NCBI RefSeq assembly: GCF_028583425.1
Contig: NC_072799.1
Location: 89,142,217 to 89,206,216 of the forward strand
DNA from: Eublepharis macularius
Taxonomy: Eukaryota; Chordata; Lepidosauria; Squamata; Eublepharidae
DNA: 64,000 nt
Direction of reading: 5' to 3'
The notes under the pieces were generated by a model that saw only the letters and a program-made list of their open reading frames with translations, had not been told where the DNA came from and made no database searches. Shown here piece by piece: positions 53,620 through 64,000 of this stretch. Made by a program: the position numbers and the translations under genes. Numbering within the stretch: position 1 is the stretch's first letter; every line of letters begins with the position of its first letter.

Positions 53620-54034
53620 GGATCTAGGGTTGCCGGCGCCCAGGGCAACCCTAGTCTGCCCCCTCGCGCATGCGCACAGCGCGCGCGCTCCTGGCACTGC
53701 ATGATGATGTCATTTTGGTGACGTCATCATGCAGGGTGGAGCGGCGGAGGCAGCATGCGAGGCTGGTAAGCCGCTCGCGCCATTCGCCTCCCCACAGGCA
53801 AATGCCACAGGCGGCCTTGCAGCCCCCTGCGCTGTCTTTCACCTGCCCCACAGGACAGGGGGTGGCCGGCTTGCCGCATGCCCCCTGTCCTGCAGAGCAG
53901 GTGAAAGGCAGCACGGTGGGCTGCGAGGCTGCCCGCACGCTCCTGGCAGCTGGCAGCTGCTCCCAGCGTGCCCTCCCTGGCGGTGCCGGGGGCAGACTAC
54001 CCCCTGCCCCCCCTCAATCTGGCCCTGATCACAG
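53620..54034. repeat. GC-rich unclassified repeat
   Basis: CpG-rich block beginning CTAGGGTTGCCGGCGCCCAG with a local fold-back (GATGATGTCATTTTGGTGACGTCATCATGC type). The frames crossing it are composition artefacts. Confidence 0.4.
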
Positions 54035-54755
54035 GGGGTCTTTACAGGGTTCCCAGGCCCCACCCGTGGCAGGAGGAGGGAGGACCCAGGACTTACCTCT
54101 TTCGTTCTCACGCACGCGCTTGGCACACCCGCACTCCTGGAGAGGCGTGATGATGTCACTTCTTGGAAATAATATCATCACGCTGGCCACAGACATGCTC
54201 CCACACTTTGCATGGGGCTAATACTGGCCAGTTTGGTGCCAAAATTGGGCCCAATGAAGCGCAGGAACACGTCCACAGCCAGCGCGACAATGTCACCTCC
54301 GGAAGTGACATTGTCTCATCCAGGGCTTTTTTTCTAGGCAAAGAGGTGGTGGAACTCAGTGGGTTGCCCTCAGAGAAAATGGTCACATGGCTGGTGGCCC
54401 TGCCCCCTGATCTCCAGACAGAGGGGAGTTTAAATTGCCCTCCGCACCACCGAGCGGTGCGGAGGGCAATCTCAACTCCCCTCTGTCTGGAGATCAGGGG
54501 GCGGGGCCACCAGCCATGTGACCATTTTCAAGATGTTCCGGAACTCCGTTCCCCTGCGTTCCCGCTGGAAAAAAGCCCTGGTCTCACCCCACTGGGAGCA
54601 TGCCCTGTGCACACTTTCCCAGGTTGCCTGCCGGTGGTGGGCAGTCTCAGGAAGAGTTGTCACCTCCTACCAATCGCCAGCGATCGGTGGGCAACAGGCC
54701 AAACTCCCAGGAGACTGCCTGCCCCTGATGGGCAATTGGGAAGCCTAGGTCTTTA
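54035..54755 (+). repeat. Family A dispersed repeat interrupted by a MITE
   Basis: The left part (54045-54320) has GATGATGTCACTTCTTGG and TTGGGCCCAATGAAGCGC; the right part (54581-54755) has GGTTGCCTGCCGGTGGTGG and ATTGGGAAGCCTAG. The 260-bp MITE inside carries a target duplication, so it is younger than its host repeat. Confidence 0.7.
54321..54580 (+). mobile_element. hAT-type MITE, 260 bp, copy 5
   Basis: Ends CAGGGCTTTTTTTCTAGG and GAAAAAAGCCCTG; duplication GTCTCATC (54313-54320) / GTCTCACC (54581-54588), one difference. The central hairpin CCTCCGCACCACCGAGCGGTG is intact. Confidence 0.88.
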
Positions 54756-56112
54756 TAAGGCAGGTCTCCTGTTGCTACATCCTCCATTGCTACAAAAGAT
54801 GTTGGGAGAAACAGCGATGGAGCTTTGCATGCATTTCTGTACGTAAATGTTCACCTGAGAGTTGTCCCAATTTCTTTGTACTTTATGCCTGGCTGACTCC
54901 CTCTCTCTGCCTTGTCTTCAGTGCAACCTGATGCTTGCTACCAAGTCGATCCCCCCCCCCCCGAGATTTTAATTAGCCAAAATAGTGCAGATTTTATTCT
55001 AATTGTGATTCCATTTGTATTACACACTCAATAGCTCTTTCCGAGGTTAAATGTGGTATATTCTGGCTGTGATCCAGTTTCAGCACATACCTCCATCTGA
55101 GGGACAATAGCATCAGCATAACATCAGTTCTGTCAATAATTTCTTGTTTTTCCTTTTCCTTAGACATGCAATCACCTTTTCTATGCACAAGTTTACAAGG
55201 CACATTTTGCATCATCCAGTCTCATTGGGAGGAATGATACCCTTGCTGTTAACGGAACAGCCAATCCCAACTGAATACATTTTAGGTTCCCCACCCACAG
55301 CAATCAGTAAAATGCAGGAATTTGATTTCTCAGACAGGGTAAATAATAACATCTTGATCAGAAGAAGAGCTGTGAAGTTTTAAAAGAAAGCACAAAAATT
55401 AACACATCAAAACCTAAGTTCTATTTTTTTTCCTGCTTACTCCACAGAAACAGAGATTGCATTACTACTAGTATCCGTATGGTCTATTCTCTCTCTTGAG
55501 ATGTCTTATGTAACATTTGAAACATGCATCTATTTTATTTAGCTTTTTCTTAGAAGGATTAAAATGTTAACAGTATTATTTTTGCCAGGAGATACGTTGC
55601 TCAGGCACCCAAAACACTTTAAATATTTTCTTCCACATATCCTGTAAAGTCCCAAATTGATGACAAATTAATCCAACAAAGGGATTTGATACTATAATAA
55701 GCTGCAACAGCTAATTCTTTGCACCCGGATTGCCAAGGCCTAGCACCATTTGATTCCAGTTTCTGCTGCTCTTGATAGCTTTACTCTTTGAAATGTTTTC
55801 TTATGAAATCCAAGAATGGCAAAGCTAAGAATACAATCCAGCCAAAATCCCAAGGATTATTCACAGGCATCCCAACTAATCACAGTAAGTGTTGCTTGAG
55901 TGATTGACCTTTTTTTAAAATTAAAAAAAGCTAGTTAATATTGGTTAATGGGTCAAGAAGCTTCTTCTGTCACAGAGCAATTCCCTTGACTTTTTTTAGA
56001 GCTGTCGTATCTGTGGATTTTGTACAGCCAGGGCTGACTTTTCTTCACACTGATGAAAGGTCACATAAAAACTGGCTGCTGCTACCATCCGTGCACCCTG
56101 CTCAGCCTTGGA
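54756..56112. other. Intergenic; open segment at 55164-55338 with splice-like borders
   Basis: No repeat recognised. The 175-base segment 55164-55338 follows a good pyrimidine tract and TTAG and ends at GGGTAAAT; it is open in one frame throughout. No protein family is recognised. Confidence 0.3.
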
Positions 56113-56345
56113 CCTGGAGAGCTGCTGTAGCATAGTGGTTAAGTGGCTGGGCTCTGAGCTAGCACTCTGCTGGTTCGACTCCCTATACTGCCATGAAGTC
56201 TGCAGGTGGCCTTGGGTAAGCCCCTCCTCTCAGCTTCAGCTCTCCAGTTGTATTGTGGAGATAAAAATAACACTGATTTTGTTAACTACTCTGAGTGTGG
56301 CACTCATCTGTCCAGAACACGGTATATAAGCACCACGCTCGCTGC
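56113..56345 (+). mobile_element. Sauria-type tRNA-derived SINE
   Basis: GAGAGCTGCTGTAGCATAGTGG head, B box TGGTTCGACTCCC, body GTGGCCTTGGGTAAGCCCC, tail CACTCATCTGTCCAGAACACGG. Confidence 0.82.
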
Positions 56346-57666
56346 TTAAAACTTCAAATTAACCAAGCCTCGGCAGGGCAAACGCTCTAGACGGGGAGAG
56401 TCAGGCATGCCAGAGGCAGCAGCGGGCTGTGAAAGTGCTGATCACAGAGTGCTCCCACAATTTCGGCCCCAAATGGACTGAATCAGCCGCACACAGCACA
56501 GGAGCACTCCCAAGGCTGGTGCGATGACTTCACTACTGGAAGTGACAAAATCCTGGGAAGCAGCAGCGAGCGAGCGAGCGAGCCCAAGAGATCCAGCCTT
56601 AGTGGGGAAGGCCTGCGGCAAAGCAAGCAGTTGGCTGGCGCAGCAGCAGAGCAGTGAGATCTAGACAGCCAGCCCAGTGGCACCGGCCACCCCCGGGGAG
56701 CAAGTGAGATACCAGGAATGTCCCCACCCTCACCAGAGGGCCCACAACACCCAGCCACAGACACAGCTTCACTGGCCTGTGAGCCAAAGCCCTGCCCACA
56801 GGCTGCACCTACACAAGCAAGCCCTGGAGCCACAGCCACTTCCAGTCCCAGTGGGACAAGGACAGAAAGGCCCAGAGCCTGGGTGGCGCCTGGGGGTGGA
56901 TCCAGGCCATTGGGCTGTCTCTGACCCTCGTGTTGGGCCTTACCATGGTGGTGGGGACATGGGAGGTGGGGTAGAGCTTTGGTTATGGAGTTAGGAAGGG
57001 CTTTAAAGAGGGCTCAGACCCCAGGTGGGGAGGAAAAGAGGGAGGTCTGCCCCGATGTAAGAGGCAACCTCCCGGGCTCGCTAAGCCAAAAGGTACTGGG
57101 TTTAGTTAAGGCACATTAACTAAATAAACTGCATGCAGAAAGCTCTCGTCCAAGTTAGAGAACCAATAACTGTTTATTTTATCTAAAGAAATATATTTAC
57201 ATAAGTTTAGTGGAGAGAAAGAACTAGTAACTGATCTAACTAGCTAGGATGGCTTTAGATTGAAAGTAGGCCATCTCCCTCAGGAGGAGACACCAGGCTG
57301 CCTCTCCTGGTGCATGCAGGTGTAACCCTTGTCCACTAGAGGGAGCTAGACAGTTGGGGTATTCCTTATAAGGAAAAAAAGGCGCAATTTTCCCTGAGAG
57401 TCTGGAGGGCCCAAAGCTGCAGGGAGAAGCCCTCTCTCCTCAGGAAAAGCGCTCCTTTCTATGAACTCTGTATTAATGTTATAGGACTCCTGTGAAGAAC
57501 AGAAGGCATCCCTACGCAGAGCACGGCTACAAGTTGCTGCAATTCAAGGGACTGACCACCATACAGAAGTCAGAAAGACTGAGACCTGGGTCTGCTTGAG
57601 TGAAACAGGCCTGTTTTGTTACATGATTGTTGTTATATGTTTTATCATTGTATTGTTCCAAATAAG
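56346..57666. other. Intergenic, GC-rich block and LTR-like stretch
   Basis: 56400-56560 matches the middle of family A repeats (AGTGCTCCCACAATTTCGG). (GCGA)n at 56563-56582. 56580-57060 is GC-rich and unassigned; 57110-57440 has the look of a retroelement end, family unknown. Confidence 0.35.
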
Positions 57667-58539
57667 GGTCAAATCCACATTAATCATTCTAAGTCGCATG
57701 TTCCCCGCATTCCCCACGCAATCCCGAGTGCCGGTCACATTACCTCATTAAACAGACGCATTTCATTCACATTTCTCCCGAATATGTGGTCACAGGTTTT
57801 CAACGGGAGTTTCACGGTGGCCGTGAATGGGCCAATGCGCAATTTACACGGTTTTTTTAAAAACCACCCCCCTTCCTGTCTCTCCGGCCGTTCCGAGAGT
57901 TCCTATTGGCTGATTCAACTTGCAAGTGCTCCGTAGTCTGCAAAAGACTGTTTTTGACTTCATAGCATTGGATTTATTGATTATGCTGTTTCTGAATCAA
58001 ATCTGGTAGTTTGAAAAATCATTTTGGGGTGAATCCATCCTCAGAACGGACTCGCGAAACTTCCTTTTTAACTGTTTTTTATTTTTTTATTTTATATTAC
58101 TGTAATATCGAAATTATGAAATATCAAAATAATAACACTCCATGGAAGTGAAACTTCAGTAAAATTCAGGCACTGAACTGTACTGCATAGGAAATGCCCA
58201 CGAAAGCTTCCCACATGCTTCCAAATTTCCAAAAAAGAAACGGGAGAGAGCCATCAGTGCTGTCAGTGGGGGAAAGAGAGGCATCATTATCTTCAATGAT
58301 GTTTCTTTATAAGGCAAGATCGAAATAACGGAAAAGTGCGCTCAAAAAAATAAAAAAAATGGGCGGGGGAAAAGGTCCCGCCCAAAAAAGTGGTTTTTGA
58401 GCGGCCGTGTGACCGGAGGGACGCGCGAGAAAGACGGATTGGAAGCAGGAATGTGAACGAAGAGGAAAAAATCGCGGATTGGAGGCAAACGGAAGATATC
58501 CGATAAACATGCGGGTAATGGGTGAATGTGGATTCGACC
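57667..58539. mobile_element. Unclassified TIR element, 873 bp
   Basis: Left end GGTCAAATCCACATT and right end AATGTGGATTCGACC are inverted repeats (14 of 15 match), with AAG on both sides (57664-57666 and 58540-58542) as a possible 3-base duplication. Non-coding. Confidence 0.55.
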
Positions 58540-59236
58540 AAGATGTTTTTTCCTCAAGTTTGTTCATTGTTAATCTTTTATAAATGCAAGTGTCACAAGG
58601 TGGGATCACACTGTCATAGACATGAACTCTCCCAGTTCTCAAATTAGATAAATGTATTTATTTGATATTGCCCTGGAACAAAACAGGTTACACAGGGAAG
58701 AAGAGAGAGAGGAGAAGGAGGGAAGGGAAGGAAGGAAGTTCCCCTGGCAGGAAGGAGACTGATAGCAGCCTATCTATCTAACTGACTCTATGGTTGTTGC
58801 CTTCCTTCTTCTATGCTGGCAGTCCTAAAGGCTGAGGCAAGAGACATCGTCAGTCCCTTCTTCCAGCTCCAGCACCTACAAGCCATTTCTGAGGCCTTGG
58901 GGGAAGCCTCAGGGAGACACTGCCTGCCAGGGCACCAGCCATCAAGGTGGCTGGCGAGGAAGGCAGGGAGAGGGGCAAGGAGGACCTGCCAGCACATGAT
59001 GCAGCCAACAGACGGCCAGGGGACCCGATGCAGGGGAGGGTGCCACACACACTTCAGTAGAAGGGTGAACTCCCCATGGAGTGATAGTGACTTTAGACTG
59101 GGCCAACTGGGTAAATCTGCATCTTGCATGATAAAACAAAATTTTCTGTAGAGATCGTTTCTGCCTCATTTCCTAAGTTTCAAGACTTACTGGATGAGAC
59201 AACAAATGTAATGAAGACGAGTAAACCTCTCCGGGT
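58540..59236. other. Intergenic, purine-rich tract, no gene
   Basis: A GA-rich tract at about 58695-58745 (GAAGAGAGAGAGGAGAAGG). The remainder is unassigned. Confidence 0.4.
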
Positions 59237-59465
59237 AGGATTGCCAGCTCCAAGTTGGAAAATTCCTGGAGATCTGGGGAGTGAAACCTGGAGAAAGTGG
59301 GGTTTGGGGAGGGAAAGGACCTTGGCATGGCATAATTCCATAGGGTCTACCCCCACCCCCACCCAAAGTAGCCATTTTCTCCAGGTGAACTGATCTCTGT
59401 GGCCTGGAGACCAGTTGTAATTCCGGGAGATCTCCAGCCACTACCTGGAGGCTGGCAACCCTATC
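59237..59465 (+). repeat. GTTGCCAG...CTGGCAACCCT dispersed repeat
   Basis: GGATTGCCAGCTCCAAGTTGG, AGCCATTTTCTCCAGGTG and ACCTGGAGGCTGGCAACCCTA. Same family and length as 19022-19225. Confidence 0.8.
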
Positions 59466-60089
59466 TCTGGGACAGACTTTTCAGATATGCTCCACTGACA
59501 TTGCTCCACTCAGCTGATCAGTTATTGCTAAACAAACAAATCCCATCCCAGAAGTGTGTGTGCTAGAAATAGATCTTTTTCTGTGGTCTTCCCTATCTGA
59601 TGAAATAGCTTACTTGAGGCATGCTTGGTGGGCTATGTAGGAGGGTGAGCCCAGAGAACTTATAAAAATTCCAAGCCTGGTCTGATTTTGATACCGAGTT
59701 ATGTTGTTTTATTCTGTTTGCAGTTGTTGGTTTTATTGTATTTTAATATAATACTGGAATCCAATTTGAGTTTTTTCTTAGAGAAAGATGGCTTTATTAA
59801 TATAAATAAATTAGGGCTCCTGCCAGCAGCCATCTGCCTGCCACCGACGAGAGAGTTGCAAGGGTGGGGGTGAGGGGAGAGGTGACATTGACTGCACCAC
59901 TACGTCACTTCCGGGGAAAACTCAGAAGTGACACTGGGTAGCTCTAGGAATCGCTGGAAATTTCTAGAGCTACCCTATGTCTTTTCTAGTTTTTCCCCAG
60001 AAGTGAAATAATGGTGCATGGGACATCCCCTCTCCCCACACCCCGCGGTCCTGCCCTTGGGCCTCTCACTGGCACTGCCTGGCAACTAA
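59466..60089. other. Intergenic, no recognised gene
   Basis: Near 59900-60010 a short hairpin (CACTTCCGGGGAAAACTC; GGTAGCTCTAG / CTAGAGCTACC; TTTTTCCCCAGAAGTG) again shows the fold-back habit of repeats in this genome. Confidence 0.4.
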
Positions 60090-60550
60090 GGTTGCCATGT
60101 CCCTTTACCCTCCTGGCAGGGGGCGGGGGGAACTGGCTCTTACATCCTTCTTCCCCTCTTAAAGTTGTAGTCACACGCTTTGTGCACTCGTGGTCCCACA
60201 GCTGCACGATGATGTCATTTCCAGTGATGTCACTTCCAGTGACTTCCAGTGACATCATTGTGCAGGCGCAAGAGTGCTCCTGTGCTTCTCAGCAGGCCGA
60301 TTTGGGTCTCAAACAGGCCCAATTCAGCCAGTTTGTGGCCCAAATCAGCCTGTGGTGAAGCACAGGAGTGCTCTCAGGTGGCATGATGACATCAGTAACT
60401 TTGTCATGCCACCCTGGGAGCACACACCTAGGAGGCCCGTTCCTGTGCCTTCCTCTCCTGCCGGCCAGGTAAGTGGAGGCGGGGGGTGGAGGGTGAAAGA
60501 AGGGGGTTCCCTCACCCCCACCAGGGGAATGGGATCTCTACTGGCAACCC
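60090..60550 (+). repeat. Family A dispersed repeat
   Basis: AGGTTGCCATGTCCCTTTAC, CTCAAACAGGCCCAATTCAG and GGCCAGGTAAGTGGAGGC. Close to 25478-25912, with a local triplication of CAGTGATGTCACTTC-like units at 60218-60255. Confidence 0.78.
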
Positions 60551-61563
60551 AAAAATAAAGAGAAATTTCTCAGGAATTATCATAATAATTTTAATTTTTC
60601 CACTGTTTGGGTTTTATCTGAATTCTATTCCTATTTGCTGTTCTATTTTTAATGCTGTTCTTATGCTGAAGTTTCTATGTCTTTAAGATAATTTATCGGA
60701 AATGTTCTCTACCGTTGGATTTTGTTAAATTTAGCTGTGTTATTATGTTCATTGGAAACCACCTCAGGAGAATTGTTCAGAGAGTTGCAATACATAAACA
60801 TTTTAATAAAATAAAATAAATACATGTGGATGGATCCAAATGAACCTCTATTTTATCCTCACTCTCCTTTTAGTTTTCTCTCAGTTCACTGCAAAACATC
60901 CTTATTTTCTATACATGAAGATATATTCTCACTTTTTAATATAAAACTACCTTTTATCTTTACTTAAAGAGCCTGTTTCTCTTTTGACACACAGGTCAGA
61001 TTCACAGGCCGGAGGGTTTAAAAGATTCTTCCCATATTTGTCAACGTCTGCCACAGCTCCTGAGTCTTCTGGATAAGAATACTTCTAACAGTATCCTTGG
61101 TGACTGTTGCTATAGCATTTCCCAGAATTTCATTTCAGTTCATTCTTCAAAAGCAAGTGTTTGGACGTCTCTACGGGGGGCGGGGGGGGGGGGGCGGCGG
61201 CTAGAGCTCTACAGACACCAAATTTTATTAACTTCACTGCCAAGGAATAATCTGTTATTACTATCTCTGCCACCTGGAGCTAGACTGAGATATTTCTAGA
61301 AAAAAAACATTTCATTCCTGTCCCAGGACTCTGTCTTGTCTTGATGTACACTCCTCCACTCCATTTTCTTCCTAATGCCCACTCTTCTAAAAACTGTCTT
61401 CTATTTTGCATTCGTTTACCTCTTCTGAAAATTTCTGTAGACTATTTCACATATTATGTAACATCAAATTGATGGGAGTCCCTGGAATTACAACAAGAAA
61501 TTGCAACAAATCTAGGTTCACTGACAGGTAAATTTTTTTGGCATACTTGCTTGAAGACAGGTC
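60551..61563. other. Intergenic; LINE-like tail and G-run
   Basis: 60690-60830 resembles a LINE 3' tail ending in AATAAAATAAAATAAAT. 61174-61202 is a G run able to form a quadruplex. No gene seen. Confidence 0.4.
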
Positions 61564-62833
61564 TTAGAATCATAGAATCATAGAGTTGGAAGGGGCCATA
61601 CAGACCATCTAGTCCAACCCCCTGCCCAGTGCAGGATCAGCCTAAAGCATCTCTGACAAGTATTCATCCAGCCTCTTCTTGAAAACTGCCAGTGAGGGAG
61701 AGCTCACCACCTCCCTAGGCAGCTGATTCCACTTTTGAACTACTCTAACCATGAAAAAGTTTTTCCTAATATCCAGTCGGTACCTTTGTGCATGTAGTTT
61801 TAGCCCATTGCTTCGCGTCCTACCCTCTGCTGCCAACTGGAACAGCTCCCTGCTCTCCTCCAAATGACAGCCTTTCAAATATTTAAAGAGAGCAATCATG
61901 TCCCCCCTCGACCTCCTCTTCTCCAAACTAAACATTCCCAAGGCCCTCAGCCTTTCCTCATAGGGCTCAGTCTCCAGACCCCTGATCATCCTGGTCGCTC
62001 TCCTCTGCACCCTCTCGATTTTGTCCACATCCTTTTTGAAGTGAGGCCTCCAGAACTGCACACAAGGCAGTTGACCAAGGCAGTATAGAGAGGGGCTATG
62101 ACCTCCTGCAATTTCGATGCTATGGCCCCTTTGATACAACCCAGGATTGAATTTGTCTTTTTTGCCACCGCATCACACTGACTGCTCATATTTAGTTTAC
62201 AGTCCACTCTTACCCCAAGATCCCTTTCACATATACTACTGCCCAGAAGTGTATCCCCCATCCAGTATTTGTGCTTCTCATTTTTGTGGCCCAGATGTAA
62301 TACTGTGCACTTGTCTTTGTTGAATTGCATCCTATTCACAGCTGCCCACTTCTCCAGAGTATTCAGGTCTTGTTGAATTTTAATTCTATCTTCTTGGGTG
62401 TTTGCTACCCCTCCCAATTTGGTATCATCAGCAAATTTAATGAGCAGCCCTTCCACTCCTTCATCCAGATCATTGATAAAAATATTGAAAAGTACCAGGC
62501 CCAAAACCGAGCCCTGCGGCACCCCACTGAACACCTCCCTCCAATCTGATGAAACGCCGTTGACCACCACTCTTTGAGTGCAGTCCTCCAACCAGTTCCC
62601 TATCCACCGAACTGTCCTATAGTCTACTCCACAGTCTTCCAGTTTGCCCATCAGAATGTCATGGGGGACCTTATCAAAAGCTTTACTGAAATCCAGATAA
62701 ATCACGTCAACAGAGTTCCCCCGATCCAGTAAGCTGGTCACTCGATCAAAGAAGGAAACCAGGTTGGTCTGGCAGGATCTGTTAGGAACAAAACTATGCT
62801 GACTTCCCCGGATCACTGAGCGGTCCTTCACAC
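61564..62833 (-). mobile_element. CR1 LINE, 3' half of ORF2
   Basis: On the - strand, 62831 to 61986 encodes the reverse transcriptase palm and thumb: VIYLDFSKAFDKVPHDIL (motif A), GVPQGSVLGLVLFNIFIND (motif B) and LIKFADDTKLGGV (the FADD catalytic box). 62139-61642 continues in another frame with QRRATRMIRGLE and the C-terminal NFFMVRVVQKWNQLPREVV. A frameshift near 62040-62090 separates the two. The 3' end has the CR1-type GAATCATA repeats (61564-61585). The 5' half is missing, so it is inactive. Confidence 0.92.
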
Positions 62834-63339
62834 ATGCTTTTTAGGTATACACGTAACCTAAGTGAATTTCATACCTATCAGCTGTGCGTCCAGTTTATGT
62901 GTTGGATCCAACCAGCATCTGCACTAGTGAAAAAAGTACAACGTAAAAGGCTATACCAGGGATCATAGGCTTGAGCAACAGAAGCATCGTGAGAATTGGG
63001 CAAGGCCCACTTCCATACAACTTACCTGCCTGCGGAACATCGCACGAAAGACCCGGAAGACAGCGTCTTCTCACGTGAAATTGCACCAGGAAGACGTAAT
63101 TTTCATTAAAAAGCTGTCTGGATCAAACCGTACGTTTCATCATTTGCAGAACCAGGCTCAGAATTACTCAGTTTGCTATTTCTTTAAGTTGTTCAGTGGC
63201 CTCTTCTTCTTTTTAAAAATAGCAATTAGATCCCATACTATTGAAGTTAATAGGCCATATACCTGCTTTAATTTTGGTTGTAATGTGTTCTATAATTTTA
63301 AAAAAACTAATTGCTTGGAGCACTCGAATTAAAAATCAG
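62834..63339. other. Intergenic, no recognised feature
   Basis: A short CpG-rich piece near 63010-63080 (CGGAACATCGCACG; GAAGACAGCGTCTTC) resembles half of a palindromic element. Otherwise unassigned. Confidence 0.35.
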
Positions 63340-63930
63340 TTCAGTTTTCTCAAATAAATCAGAACAAACAGAATTGAGCAGGACGTCCAGGGGATGTCCA
63401 AAATGCAGCAACCAGGCTACCTTCCGGGGTGGGGAATGGGGATTATACCATCCTTGTGATGAAAGATCTGCCTTGGACGAGCTGAAGGATCTGCATTTTG
63501 GACCAGATGAAGTTTCCAAAGGCAGCCCCCCCCCCGAGAGTGCACGACAATAATCCTACTTGGATGTGATCAGAGCATGGATCCCCACACACCTGTTGCT
63601 GGCACATCAGTCAAAACTGATTCAAGGTGCTACCCGTCTGTTTGGGGTGCAGTTCAAAGTGCTGGTTCTTCCCTAAAAGTCCGTAAATGGTTTGGGGCCA
63701 GGGTACTCCTCCCCCTACTGTCCAGCCTCCCAGTTAAGATCTTCCTCCCAAGCCCTGGTCTCTGTGCCCCAACTTGCAGAGGTGATGCGGGTAGCAATCA
63801 GAGACCAGGCTTTTTTCAGCCGTGGCACCTCACCCGTGGAATACCCTTCCTCTTGAGGCTCTCCCGACACCTCCCCTATTCTCTTTGAGGTGCCAGAACA
63901 AAATGTTTCTTTTCACCTGAGCTTTCAAAT
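63340..63930 (+). mobile_element. LINE 3' fragment (L2-like)
   Basis: Short frames such as GCPKCSNQATFRGGEWGLYH and, from about 63640, VQFKVLVLP (after one frameshift), then a RPGFFQPWHLTRGIPFLL-like end, are collinear with L2-type ORF2 C-termini. Strongly decayed; it may run beyond the window. Confidence 0.5.
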
Positions 63931-64000
63931 AGGAGTTGATCTTTTATCAGCATTTTATTGATTTCAGACTAATGTTAATCAGCTCGTGTTGATTTGTTGC

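Noticed and set aside
53670..54221. 183-codon open frame in a GC-rich block
   Set aside because: No domain; crosses the border between two repeats; alternative frames are equally open.
54163..54846. 227-codon open frame
   Set aside because: It runs through a family A repeat and the hairpin MITE; its middle is the MITE read in frame, as also occurs at 8465-8674, 22741-22959 and 28395-28604.

Overview
The window is vertebrate nuclear DNA, almost certainly from a squamate reptile (a lizard or gecko; species not determinable). Two things show this: one complete, conserved vertebrate gene with consensus introns, and a repeat complement typical of squamates (tRNA-derived Sauria-type SINEs, 5S-rRNA-derived SINEs, CR1 and L2 LINEs, Penelope-like elements, short palindromic DNA elements).

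The one protein-coding gene I can support is USP46, on the + strand. A CpG island with GC boxes and an inverted CCAAT box covers bases 1 to about 1130 and holds the 5' UTR, two very short upstream ORFs and exon 1 (733-768). Intron 1 is about 24 kb and full of mobile elements. Exons 2-9 lie at 25015-38060. The nine exons join in frame to a 366-residue ubiquitin-specific protease with an intact catalytic Cys44/His313/Asp triad and a CxxC...CxxC zinc site. All eight introns are GT-AG. The 3' UTR starts at 38061; a first AATAAA is at 38878, but the true end of the transcript cannot be fixed from sequence alone.

Intron 1 holds, in order: a Penelope-derived palindrome (1297-1547); a composite insertion (3983-6925) containing a Sauria SINE, an open Penelope GIY-YIG endonuclease reading frame and an L1-like insert; tandem 5S SINEs (7085-7530); a 260-bp hAT-type MITE (8427-8686); palindromic elements (12049, 17449); CR1, L2 (19230-22408) and further SINEs. 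Introns 3-5 add a second Penelope palindrome with 14-bp target duplications and a hammerhead-ribozyme-like core, another hAT MITE, two opposed LINE fragments and two more palindromes. Bases 38.1-64 kb are intergenic or 3' UTR with the same repeat families, ending in a CR1 reverse transcriptase fragment on the - strand (61564-62833) and a LINE 3' fragment (63340-63930). I found no exon of a second gene that I would defend.

The most interesting material is in the mobile DNA: several families of near-perfect palindromes that share terminal sequence but carry unrelated inner arms; Penelope-derived inverted repeats with hammerhead-like motifs on both strands; and nested insertions that allow relative dating. 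The gene itself looks ordinary, except for two tandem upstream ORFs, one ending four bases before the USP46 start codon.
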